The notes beneath the pieces were generated by a model that saw nothing but the letters and a program-made list of their open reading frames with translations, did not search any database and had not been told where the DNA came from. From the NCBI RefSeq assembly GCF_003350405.1, contig NZ_QQAW01000002.1, positions 615,789 through 679,788 on the forward strand: 64,000 nucleotides of DNA, written 5' to 3'. Shown here in pieces: positions 9,401 through 17,211 of this stretch (position 1 is the stretch's first letter; the number at the start of each line of letters is the position of its first letter). Position numbers and translations under genes: made by a program. Source of the stretch: Gluconacetobacter liquefaciens (lineage in GTDB: Bacteria > Pseudomonadota > Alphaproteobacteria > Acetobacterales > Acetobacteraceae).

Positions 9401-9615
9401 CTTACTGAAAGAATTTTCTGTAATCGTTTATATATATTATCTATATTGTGCTTCTGATTCGTGAGTGTTTGCTCTGCTGCCTGCCTTGCGATGGCAAAGT
9501 TTTTTATATTGAGTTTTTTCTCCATAAGAGAGAAAATTTTGACAGGATGGACACAGCGTCTTGCGATTAATGTATCGAATACGTCAAATGTATTTACGCC
9601 GCTCGCGCTCGTCAT
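6439..9615 (-). CDS. HAD-like phosphatase domain fused to two GT2 glycosyltransferase domains
   Basis: 1058 residues. Residues 9-15, FDVFDTL, form the DxD-type HAD nucleophile motif. Residues up to about 480 resemble the HAD-like domain found in other bacterial glycosyltransferase fusions. Residues ~530-740 are a GT2 domain (SVIVPIYNT, VILVDNGST, YLYSDEDRVD), and ~780-1040 a second GT2 domain (VSIIIPSRNN, FIILDNGSDQPDT, LLHLNDDTEL, with the GACLMMERR acceptor region). It probably extends a surface polysaccharide and may dephosphorylate an intermediate. ATG 9615 is preceded by AGAGGAAAATT. First gene of the minus-strand glycan operon; its 5' part is noticeably A+T-rich, consistent with horizontal origin. 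Confidence 0.85.
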   Translation of the reverse strand: MTSASGVNTFDVFDTLIARRCVHPVKIFSLMEKKLNIKNFAIARQAAEQTLTNQKHNIDNIYKRLQKILSVSDEYIEFIKRTEIETELENIIPIAENISKVSNGDILISDMYLPEKYIHSLLSRAGLKKEVGLIVTNYGKHHGYIWKDILSNFSVKKHIGDNAHADVFRAAEAGIPSEITNSHQISPPEKIFFDIAFTAFGELCRETRLATWSTDANERKAQINQISFNFPILFFSSISLYRLAKKLNKKRIVFSSRDCHLWIGLFEAMYPGEFTCSYYYTSRYAKVFCADDYIAYTKEFLTDDAILVDICGSGWSLEKLCDNIDVARIDAFFIHKLPKDRGHMGIKTHGKCTFHAILDEGIEVYKSYFLEMVNFTDHGMVKDIRIVNGTPCPIFFDETRSEDEMRYVTTQKQAFDACVSRMKHYDLQPILEADMTICEKLVSIFYALLSKNTFMLDLYGQNFFRETEEVEKIIADSAISRYLNYKPDVIGKVDAQIEQGLYSIRTTSAGYVYVPKAPPRESAEVIARLAGIRFSVIVPIYNTPPHLVGRMLASVQRQWFPHWQVILVDNGSTSEETRRFLNEIEDQRVTIVRTSGIGISEATNTGLTQATGEYVLFLGHGDELADNCLYALAQAIASTNADYLYSDEDRVDAAGNHLHPSFKPDWSPDTCMSLMYTGNTCCVNRQLLDSIGNLRTEYDGSHIWDLVLRITEHTSRITHVPDVLYHSRQDMPVASTQSPHASEIIACGINVRTAALRRRGQIGTLEPVEHAPGFHRVSYAVQGDPLVSIIIPSRNNGQILLRCVDSFYLRSQWKQVEFIILDNGSDQPDTLSILNELNNRDAVQVIRHDAPFNYSELNNIGVRSSRGDILLHLNDDTELLTPDALTRMIGYAQLPHVGAVGAKLLYPGEQFIQHTGVVNLSQAPEHAFIRQPKYVPGYGMRGLLEYDWSAVTGACLMMERRKFDLVGGFDETFPVAYNDIELCFRALSRQFYNVMCPSALFLHYESMSRGSDFVTAERRARVTQDWQRLYTRHPSLLMHDAFHNPNLNPHNANFTLAL

Positions 9616-9745
9616 AATTTTCCTCTAAAATATATCCTGCTATATAGGTTTTAACCGTATTGAAAGGGGATGTCACCTTTGAAGTGACGCGAAGGTGGCG
9701 CGCCTTTATTCTGATGGACTCTGTGAACTGGAGATCGCCGCTTGA

Positions 9746-11207
9746 CCCCAGTTGAACAGTGGGTCGAGAAATATAATTTTAGATCAATTGGATACGGGCC
9801 AGCGCGTCGAGGTCTGCACTACATTTTTCGGAAGCTGTTGTTGAGTTCAGGGCGCCTGTTCGACGAAATTCGCGGGTAGCGCGATACCGGTAGCTCTGCA
9901 TATGCTGCCGACCTGCCCGGAGACGTGATGCGGGAGGTGACGCTGCGTCCGTCTTTCTCGATGTTGGCTTGTTGGAGCTGGTCACGATAGCGCAGGACCG
10001 CCGTCAACGTCGACACCCTGCGTTGCTGCACAAGATGGTGACACTGCCGAAGAGGGCTTCTTCGGCCAGAGTGCCGACGTCGATTTCGAACGTCTTCCCC
10101 TTGCCGGTCCGGCGCAGGCATCGCCGGAAAGCGGAATTACCCAGCAACGCCTTGTCGTCCTTGGCCAACTGGGCCTGTAGACCGGCGATGATGGCCTGAC
10201 GGTCGGCTTTCTCCTTTTGCGCCCCAGCCTCGTTGCGGCTGATGATGTGCCGTAGTCCCGCGACCGTCACCTCGCGGACCCAGAACTGGCTCTAGTCTTG
10301 CAGGCGTTCCAGGATAAGCGGGGTCATGGGGGCATCGCTTGTCAGCACCACATCGCTAATGGCGCGTGTCGTGCGCTTTCGCGTGCCGAGGATATATTCC
10401 AGCCCCTTGTCCTCCAGCGCGCGGACGTTGGCCGTGCTAATCATGCCGCGATTGGCGACCACGCAGGTACGGGTGATGCCGAAGCGTTCGCGCCGCCGTG
10501 TGACCACGGCCATCAGCGCCCGGCTTTCGGCGGTGTTGCCGGGCACCATCTCGGTGAAGATCGAATGCCCTCCCTGCGTTCAAGGTCTTTACCACCAGCG
10601 CGGTAGAAGGACAGGGAGGTGGTACTCATGAATGCCAGGCTGAAATCGGTGAATAGATCCCGACGGCGTTCGAGCAGCGCCTCCTCGATCGAGGCCCTGA
10701 GACAGCGGGGCGCTAAGGCGCCCTCGGCTTTCTTCGCCACTTTCTCGCCGAGTTAAGTTATAGCACCATAGAAATGATGCAAGGTCAGTCCTTGGGCACC
10801 CTCAATGCGATAATCTGCCATCCAGATGGCCCAATCCCGGTCGGACCTGGAGACGAATAGGCGATGCAACGTCGCCCCGAAGACCGCGCGCTTGACATCG
10901 AAGCCGAAATCTCGACTGACCAAGAGGTCACGGAGGACCTTGGCGATCTCCATGCGCTCCCAAAGTCACCCGAACAGCAACGCACCACCGATCCGCCGGA
11001 CGGAGATTTTTCCGGTATCAATATCGGACAGGATCAGGCAACGTTCATTATGACGCGCAAGTGACGAAGCCAGACGCTCCAGTTCTCCGCTCGCGGCTAG
11101 CACGTCTTTGCGACATAAAATCAGCCCCGAAATTTCAAACGAGAAATTCCAATAGATTAAATCCCACCGTTCGTTTTACATTCTCACCCGACTGTTGAAA
11201 TTGGGCC
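9746..11207 (-). mobile_element. Degenerate insertion sequence (IS1634-like)
   Basis: Imperfect terminal inverted repeats are visible: CCCCAGTTGAACAGTGGGTC near 9746 and, inverted, CCCAATTTCAACAGTCGGGT ending near 11207. Between them lie broken fragments of one transposase on the minus strand. I could not identify a convincing target-site duplication. The element marks the right edge of the A+T-rich glycan island and is followed by the normal high-G+C backbone. Confidence 0.6.
9779..11100 (-). pseudogene. Broken IS1634-family-like transposase
   Basis: Reading the minus strand from about 11100, the frame gives ELERLASSLARHNERCLILS, a TGA after GALLFG, then MEIAKVLRDLLVSRDFGFDV up to a TAA after HHFYGAIT. 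It continues with RRRDLFTDFSLAFMSTTSLS, a frame change near 10550, ERFGITRTCVVANRGMIST with LEDKGLEYILGTRKR, another stop near 10292 and a C-terminal ADRQAIIAGLQAQLAKDDKALLG. The order and motifs are those of IS1634/IS4-type DDE transposases as I remember them. At least two stops and one frameshift make it nonfunctional. Confidence 0.75.
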
Positions 11208-11347
11208 ATCGAACTGCCGCCGGTCGGAAATCAGTCGGGGAGATGTTGCATAACTGTGATCGCGGTCATGAGGATGGCCAGGATTGTCCGAATTATCCTG
11301 CGGCGCCTCTGATATGTCAGCCGACCGGAGGCGCCGCAGGCGGAGGA

Positions 11348-11611
11348 TCAGATCGCCTCTTCTTCTTCTTCTTCTTCTTCTTCTTCTTCTTCCTCGCCGT
11401 CGTCGCCGTAGACCGGTTCGACGGTGATGGTGTCGTTGTTGTCGGCGCGGAGGGTTTCGGCGTCGCGCTCGGCTTCTTCTTCGGTCTCGTAGAGTTTGCC
11501 GTCGTCCGGGTCGTCGTTCCAGCCCGCTTCAGGGTCCCAGAACTGCACCTCGTCGTCGCCGATTTCGCGTATCACGAGATAGCCGACGATCACGTCGTTT
11601 TCGTCTTCCAT
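11348..11611 (-). CDS. Small acidic protein with a C-terminal run of 13 glutamates
   Basis: 87 residues, starting at ATG 11611 behind GGAAGAAGGGGGAC. The body (YLVIREIGDDEVQFWDPEAG and ETEEEAERDAETLRAD) is rich in Asp/Glu. The protein ends in 13 consecutive Glu residues, eleven encoded by GAA in tandem, then Ala-Ile. No signal or membrane segment. The body does not match a family I can name. The tandem GAA codons form a trinucleotide microsatellite, so tail length may vary between strains. It follows the IS remnant and is divergent from the DUF2946-like gene. Confidence 0.7.
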   Translation of the reverse strand: MEDENDVIVGYLVIREIGDDEVQFWDPEAGWNDDPDDGKLYETEEEAERDAETLRADNNDTITVEPVYGDDGEEEEEEEEEEEEEAI

Positions 11612-11770
11612 GATGTCCCCCTTCTTCCTGCTGGACGGCCGACGTATGGACGATGCGGCTAAAAAAGGAAGGGAAAAAATCGCCCGGATGCGCGTTGTGG
11701 GCCGGTTCCTGCGTTTATGACAGTTTGGATATGCTAGGCAGGTCGGGGGAAAGGCCCTAAGAGACAGGTG

Positions 11771-12169
11771 ATGGGTATGATGCGCGAGAGCAGGACGGGG
11801 TGGCGGCCCGCATGGCCGCTGGTTCTGCTTGCGCTGGTCGCGCGGCTGACGCTCGGTGGGCTGGCGAGCCCGCAGGCGGTGTTCGACGATCCGCTGGCGC
11901 AACTAGCCAGTCTGTCGGTGTTCTGTGACAGTGGTCATCCAGAGGCACCGGGGCCTGATGGGTCGCATCACGGCGGTAGTGGGCAGGCGGACGGCTTCGT
12001 GCTGTTGGCTGAGGCGCTCGACACGCCGGCCTTGACTGTGGGCAGTGTCGCTTTCGTGGCGTGCATTGTTATTGCCATAGGGATGGGTTGGGTGTTCCCG
12101 CCTGTTCGTGGGCCGCCCTTTCGGCATCGTTTCAGCCTTTATCCCCAAGGACCGCCCGCCCTGGCCTGA
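11771..12169 (+). CDS. DUF2946-like small membrane/secreted protein
   Basis: About 132 residues with an N-terminal hydrophobic segment (WPLVLLALVARLTLGGLA) and a second at ~95-112. The middle is His-containing (FCDSGHPEAPGPDGSHHGG) and the end reads RGPPFRHRFSLYPQGPP; the RGPP ending with a Cys/His patch is characteristic of the DUF2946 family. Such proteins commonly precede TonB receptors and PepSY proteins in metal-uptake loci, as here. Starts at 11768 (GTG), 11771, 11777 or 11780 are all possible. Metal binding is an inference from the His/Cys content and the neighbours. Confidence 0.65.
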   Translation: MGMMRESRTGWRPAWPLVLLALVARLTLGGLASPQAVFDDPLAQLASLSVFCDSGHPEAPGPDGSHHGGSGQADGFVLLAEALDTPALTVGSVAFVACIVIAIGMGWVFPPVRGPPFRHRFSLYPQGPPALA

Positions 12170-12398
12170 GAGCCTGCTCGGGCATGCACGCTGGCAGCGA
12201 TCCGACGCGCATTTTCTGGTTTTGGTGCCTGCGGTCATATGACCGCTGGCTTCGAGGTACGGAAAGGCATGTCGGGGGCGAGCTTGATGGGGCGCTTTCG
12301 TTTGCCGGCCCGTATTTCGAATCAGGTTCTGGATGCGTTCTCGTGACCATCGTGCGCTGTGCGGTGGGTTTTCGTATCGGTCTTTCAGGTCTGAATCC

Positions 12399-14747
12399 AT
12401 GTCCATCAGAATTGTCCACGCAAGTGGACCGGGGTTGGTTGCCAGCGCGTTGGCGCTGGTCTGCGTGCATGCCGCCTGTGCTCAATCGGTCGAGGAGAGG
12501 CGCCCGGCTGTCGTCCCACATAATCGGGGGCATCTCGCGCGTGCTGTGCCGGTTGCGCCCGTTGCTTTTGTTGCTCCGGCGGGAGAGCGGATGACCGTGC
12601 GCGGTTCGGGGCGGGGGGCAGCGACGCTTCGGCCCGCGGGGCAGACGACCTACAGTGCCGAGCGGGGCAGCTTTGCCAATCAGGTGGGGCAGAGTGTTGC
12701 GGATATGGTCGTGACCATTCCCGGTGTCAGTTTCGTTGCGGGGAACGGGCCGCGTGATGTCGTGGTGTCGGTGCGGGGGTCGGGGGATCGGCAGTCTTAC
12801 GGGTTGAAGAACCTTCAGGTGTTGGAAGATGGCTTTCCGGTTACCCAGCCTGACGGCACGGCGCGGTCGGATCTGATTGATCCGCATGCCTATGAGGGCG
12901 TGGATGTCTTTCAGGGCCCGGCTTCCACCGTGTACGGGAATTACGCGATCAATGGGGCGATCAATTTCCGCACCCGCACCGGCGCCGATATCCATGGGCT
13001 GGAACTGGGGTCGGATTTCGGCAGTTTCGGCATGTTCAATCAATACGTCACGCTGGGTTTCGGCGGGCGGTCGTATGATCTGACGGTCTTTGGCAGCGAC
13101 GTGCGGGGGAACGGCTTCATTGCCAACAGTCGCTATGCGACCTCGACCGAAAATATGCGGTTGCGCGTCAACCTCACGGAACGCGATCGGTTGATCCTGA
13201 AATTCGTCAATAACGTCACGGATGCGTTTCTACCTCTGCGGCTGTCTCTGGCGCAGTTTCGGCTGAATCCCTATCAGCAGGGCTGTGCCATTGCCGCGGA
13301 TGCGGCGGCGGGGTGTGCGACGGTGAATCTGCTGGTCAATGGCCGATATGGCGCGACCGTTGCCCGGACCCCGCAGCAGGCTGGGCTGGGCCGGTTTGAC
13401 CGTCGGACCATCGTTGGTCTGCGCTGGGAGCATGATTTCGACAGCCGGACGACCTGGCGCAACCAGTTTACTTATGATCAGCGCCATATCGACCAGCCGA
13501 CTTCTGTTGCCAGCTATGTGGGGCCTTATAATTCCTACAATGCCAGCAGCGATGTGACGAACCATGCACGGCTGGGGGCGACCAGTCTGACGACGTTCGG
13601 CGGTATCAGTTTCGATTATCTGGATTTCGGATCGCAGGTTTATAACGTCACGCCGGCAGGTGGGGCGACGCGCGGCGGGTTGAACGGGACATCGTACGGG
13701 CATCAGTGGAATCTTGGCGCCCGGTTCCAGGAGGATTGGCAGTTCGCGCCGCAATGGCATGCGGTGGTCGGATTGGGAGGTACCTACTCCGATCTCGGCG
13801 CGATCCAGAACCTGTATAGCTACAGTGCCGCCGGGCAGCGTGTGACCGGGATTACGGCCAATCGCTTCTTCTTCAATCTCGCGCCGGAAGCGGCGCTGAT
13901 CTATGCGCCGGATCGCGACTGGACGCTGCATGCGCGCGTCGGCACGGCCTATGCCACGCCGACGACATCGAACCTGTTCGTGACCCCGCAGGGAAATTAC
14001 GGTAACAATACGCATCTGAGGAGCGAGACCAGCGTGGGGGTTGACCTGGGGGCGGACTGGCATCCGTTTGCCGGCCTCGATCTTCAGGCGACAGGGTTCT
14101 ACGAATTCTATCGCAATGAGTTGGTCAGCCAGTCGGCCGGGGTTAATACAGTCAGTTCCTTCACGTTCAATGCTCCGGCCTCGCAACATCGGGGTGTCGA
14201 ACTGGGAGCGGAATGGACGCCGCTGCGCCACGCCCTTCCGGGCGGACGGATCAGGCTGAGCTATACCTACGATAACCAGATCTATACCGATTACACCGAG
14301 GTGATGTCCGGCAGCGGGTTGTCGCGCGCTTTCGATCGGGGCGGCAGGCGGATTCCTGGCGTGATTCCGAATTTTCTGAACGCCCGCTTTCTCTACGACC
14401 AGCCGGACGGTCCGCTGGAGGGACTGGGTGGGTATGTCGAGGTGACCTGGCGGAGCGATTATTGGCTGGATAATGCCAATCGATTGCGGGCGCCTGGTTA
14501 TGCCCTGGTCAATCTGGAACTGCATTACGATCCACCGAAACGCCTTGGCTGGGTGCATCGGCTGCATGGTTATGTCGAAGTGCAGAATCTAGCCAACAAG
14601 ACTTACGTGGCCGGTGCGACGAACATTGCAGACGTGTTGCTGGCCGATGGAACGCAGGCAGGGGCGGCGATGCTCGCGACGCGGACCGGGTCGATTTATG
14701 CCGGGTCGCCGCGCGCCGTGTTTGGCGGCGTGCGGGTACATTTTTGA
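12399..14747 (+). CDS. TonB-dependent outer-membrane receptor
   Basis: About 782 residues. ATG 12399 gives a clear signal peptide (MSIRIVHASGPGLVASALAL... ending near AACAQ); an upstream ATG at 12333 would bury it. Residues ~65-70, ERMTVRG, are a plausible TonB box. The plug domain follows (VADMVVTIPGVSFV, VVVSVRGSGDRQSYG, VDVFQGPASTVYGNYAINGA). The C terminus is a long barrel ending in aromatic-polar VFGGVRVHF. It is followed by the PepSY gene with overlapping ribosome-binding site, so both are translated from one message. The ligand is unknown; the nearby SCO protein and Met/His-rich motifs favour copper, a metallophore or iron. Confidence 0.9.
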   Translation: MSIRIVHASGPGLVASALALVCVHAACAQSVEERRPAVVPHNRGHLARAVPVAPVAFVAPAGERMTVRGSGRGAATLRPAGQTTYSAERGSFANQVGQSVADMVVTIPGVSFVAGNGPRDVVVSVRGSGDRQSYGLKNLQVLEDGFPVTQPDGTARSDLIDPHAYEGVDVFQGPASTVYGNYAINGAINFRTRTGADIHGLELGSDFGSFGMFNQYVTLGFGGRSYDLTVFGSDVRGNGFIANSRYATSTENMRLRVNLTERDRLILKFVNNVTDAFLPLRLSLAQFRLNPYQQGCAIAADAAAGCATVNLLVNGRYGATVARTPQQAGLGRFDRRTIVGLRWEHDFDSRTTWRNQFTYDQRHIDQPTSVASYVGPYNSYNASSDVTNHARLGATSLTTFGGISFDYLDFGSQVYNVTPAGGATRGGLNGTSYGHQWNLGARFQEDWQFAPQWHAVVGLGGTYSDLGAIQNLYSYSAAGQRVTGITANRFFFNLAPEAALIYAPDRDWTLHARVGTAYATPTTSNLFVTPQGNYGNNTHLRSETSVGVDLGADWHPFAGLDLQATGFYEFYRNELVSQSAGVNTVSSFTFNAPASQHRGVELGAEWTPLRHALPGGRIRLSYTYDNQIYTDYTEVMSGSGLSRAFDRGGRRIPGVIPNFLNARFLYDQPDGPLEGLGGYVEVTWRSDYWLDNANRLRAPGYALVNLELHYDPPKRLGWVHRLHGYVEVQNLANKTYVAGATNIADVLLADGTQAGAAMLATRTGSIYAGSPRAVFGGVRVHF

Positions 14748-14761
14748 AGGAGGGCAGGGTG

Positions 14762-16129
14762 ATGCGTGAGGGACGATTCGTCTTCTGGCCCCAATATCGG
14801 ACGGTCTGGCGCTGGCATATGCTGGCGGGGTTGTTCTGCCTGCCCTTCGTTGCCTTTCTGGCGCTGACAGGCACGATTTATCTGTTCAAGCCCCAGATCG
14901 ATGATCTGATCGACTGGCGCTATGACCATCGCGTGGCACCGGGAATGGTGGCTCCCGCGTCGTCGGAGGTGCGCGCGGCGCTGGGAGCTGTGCCGGGAAG
15001 CCGGTTCATGGCCTATGAACTGCCTCGTCCGGCACACGGGGCGGCCCGGGTGATCGTCCTGCGGGGGGACGAGGCGATCCGGGTTTATGTCGATCCGTCG
15101 TCGCTGGCGATTCTTGGGCAGGTGCCGGAAGAGGCGCGGTTCGAACGGGTGGTATTGAAGCTGCATGGGCAGTTGCTGTTGGGCAATGTCGGGTCGGTCA
15201 TCATGGAGATGGTGGCGTCCTGGACGATCGTGTTGATCGTTACCGGCCTTTATCTGTGGTGGCCCCGTGGGCGCAGGGGGCTGGCGGGGATTGTCTATCC
15301 ACGGCTTGGGCTTGCCGGACGGGCGCGGTGGCGGGATCTGCATGCGGTGACCGGATTGTGGCTGTCGCTGGTGCTGGCGCTGTTTCTGGTTTCGGGCCTG
15401 CCTTGGTCGTTCGTGTGGGGGCAGGCGCTGCAATCGGTCGAGCAGCGGGTCGGGCGCCTGATGACGGTGCCGGATTGGGAAATCGGTGCTGTTCCCGTTC
15501 GTGATACGATCGCAGGGCATCCGGTTGCGGCTCCTGCCGGCATGGGGTCCATGGCCGACATGCCGGGTATGGATATGGGGGGCGGACAGGCGGTGGAACC
15601 GGACGGTCTTGCCGGACTCGATGCCGTAGTCGGGACGGGTGTACGGCTGGGGCTGCCGGCACCGGTTCTTGTGACGCCGCCGGCATCGGCGGGAGCGCCA
15701 TGGGAGGTCCGGTCGGATACGCAGGATCGGCCGCTACGGGCCAGTGTTCAGATTGGAGCGGATGGAAGCGTGCTGGCACGCCAGGATTTTGCCGGCAAGG
15801 GGCTGGTCGATCGTGCGGTCGGTTATGGCGTGGCGGCGCATGAGGGGCAGTTGTTCGGCTGGCCCAACCAGTTGCTCAACCTGCTGGTGGCCAGCGGGCT
15901 GGCGACCATGAGTATTGCCGCGACCATTTTATGGCTGCGTCGCCGGCCACCTGGCGGTTGGGGTGTGCCGGCGGCTTTGCCGGATCGGCAGGTGGGGGCG
16001 GGGGCTGGTCTGGTGATGCTTCTGCTGGGGGTGTTGCTGCCGGAACTGGGCGTGTCGCTGCTGCTGCTGGCGATCGCGGCCTGGGTGGCTGGACGTCGTG
16101 TTCCGCCTGACGGATCGGGGCGTATTTGA
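14762..16129 (+). CDS. PepSY-associated transmembrane protein with Met-rich loop
   Basis: About 455 residues, starting at ATG 14762 behind AAGGAGGGCAGGG; the ribosome-binding site overlaps the stop of the TonB receptor. Four or five membrane segments are visible (HMLAGLFCLPFVAFLALTGT; ~165-185 SWTIVLIVTGLYLWWP; ~205-230; ~375-395; C terminus). This is the PepSY_TM organisation seen in iron/copper reductase-like proteins next to TonB receptors. The periplasmic loop has MGSMADMPGMDMGGG, a Met-rich motif like those of Cu(I)-binding proteins. A likely role is inner-membrane reduction or release of the metal imported by the receptor; this is inferred. Confidence 0.85.
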   Translation: MREGRFVFWPQYRTVWRWHMLAGLFCLPFVAFLALTGTIYLFKPQIDDLIDWRYDHRVAPGMVAPASSEVRAALGAVPGSRFMAYELPRPAHGAARVIVLRGDEAIRVYVDPSSLAILGQVPEEARFERVVLKLHGQLLLGNVGSVIMEMVASWTIVLIVTGLYLWWPRGRRGLAGIVYPRLGLAGRARWRDLHAVTGLWLSLVLALFLVSGLPWSFVWGQALQSVEQRVGRLMTVPDWEIGAVPVRDTIAGHPVAAPAGMGSMADMPGMDMGGGQAVEPDGLAGLDAVVGTGVRLGLPAPVLVTPPASAGAPWEVRSDTQDRPLRASVQIGADGSVLARQDFAGKGLVDRAVGYGVAAHEGQLFGWPNQLLNLLVASGLATMSIAATILWLRRRPPGGWGVPAALPDRQVGAGAGLVMLLLGVLLPELGVSLLLLAIAAWVAGRRVPPDGSGRI

Positions 16130-16153
16130 AGGGGCGAATGGTCCGGCGGGATT

Positions 16154-16798
16154 TCAGGCGTTGGGCAGGAGGGTGCGCAAGCGGTCGGCGATGCTTTGGG
16201 GACTGGAATCGACGGGGAGCATTGCCGCGAGATGGTTGTTGCCGTCCATCAGATAGAGGACGGAACTGTGATCTATCAGATAGGCGCTGTCGGGATGGCT
16301 GGAGGCGGACGTGTGGCGGCGGGCCAGGACGTGGAAGGAAGCGAGCACCGGCTGGATCTGGGCGGGGCTGCCTGTCAGCCCGACGATGCGGGGTGAGAAA
16401 CGGGCGACATAGTCGTGGACGATCGACGGGGTATCGCGCGCGGGATCGACGGTGACGAAGACCGGCACGACGGAGGCGGCGCGGGGGCCGAGCTGATCCA
16501 GCGCTGTGGTGACGGTTGCCAGCGTCAGCGGGCAGATATCGATGCAATGCGTGTAGCCGAAATAGATCAGCGTGTAGCGGCCATGGAAAGCGGCCTGGGT
16601 GATGGGATGACCCTGCTGGTCGGTCAGCGCATATGGGCCACCGATGGCGGGGTGAGGGCGGACCAGTACCAGCGTGCGCAATCCGGCGGCGGCCAGAAGA
16701 AGGCCGAACGCGGCCACCGTGAACAGCGCCGGGCGTGTCCAGAGGCGGCCCCGTGTGGACGGGGAGGAGCGGAAGCGGGGCGGGGTCTTTTTCGGCAT
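16154..16798 (-). CDS. SCO1/SenC-family copper chaperone / thiol-disulfide protein
   Basis: 214 residues from ATG 16798 (AAGAGG just upstream). An N-terminal membrane anchor at ~23-45 is followed by a periplasmic thioredoxin fold. The metal site is complete: C85 and C89 in GYTHCIDICPLT, and H177 in LIDHSS. The family delivers copper to the CuA site of cytochrome c oxidase or acts in redox defence. It converges on the PepSY gene with a 24-nt gap. The Met-rich PepSY loop next door supports a copper theme for the locus. Confidence 0.9.
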   Translation of the reverse strand: MPKKTPPRFRSSPSTRGRLWTRPALFTVAAFGLLLAAAGLRTLVLVRPHPAIGGPYALTDQQGHPITQAAFHGRYTLIYFGYTHCIDICPLTLATVTTALDQLGPRAASVVPVFVTVDPARDTPSIVHDYVARFSPRIVGLTGSPAQIQPVLASFHVLARRHTSASSHPDSAYLIDHSSVLYLMDGNNHLAAMLPVDSSPQSIADRLRTLLPNA

Positions 16799-16977
16799 GC
16801 CTCTTGTCGTGCTGGGCGATGAAGCGTTGCACATTACCTGTTTTTGCAGTGGATCGCGACTCCTGCGGCGCATCCCGGCGCGGGGGTGACCCTTTGTGAC
16901 AATTCAGTGCCTTAACGAAAAGTCATGCTTTGCTAGGTTTCAGCATGTTTCCGTTGGCAAATCAGAGAGTCCCGCCC

Positions 16978-17208
16978 ATGCGCGCATCCGTCCTGAAAAT
17001 GGTCTTCGTGATGGGGATTGCGCTGCCGATATTGTCCGCCTGCGCCGATCGGGGCCGCCCGCTGGATGACGATGGCGATTCCTACGCGGAAAATGACGGA
17101 GGCAGGTCGGGAGGACGCGGTCCGGGCGGCATGGGCGGCGGGCAGGGATTATGGGCGGAAGCCCTGCGGACTGCGACGCAGGTCGGCATGGGCTTTCTGC
17201 ACCATTGA
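16978..17208 (+). CDS. Small lipoprotein, Gly/Asp-rich
   Basis: 76 residues beginning MRASVLKMVFVMGIALPILSACADR: a signal peptide with lipobox LSAC, so the mature protein is lipid-anchored at C22. The rest is DDDGDSYAENDGG followed by a Gly-rich stretch and a hydrophobic end. ATG 16978 is chosen because it gives a proper signal peptide; it has AGAGAG upstream. It is divergent from the SCO gene and convergent with fadD. No family recognised. Confidence 0.6.
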   Translation: MRASVLKMVFVMGIALPILSACADRGRPLDDDGDSYAENDGGRSGGRGPGGMGGGQGLWAEALRTATQVGMGFLHH

Positions 17209-17211
17209 CTA

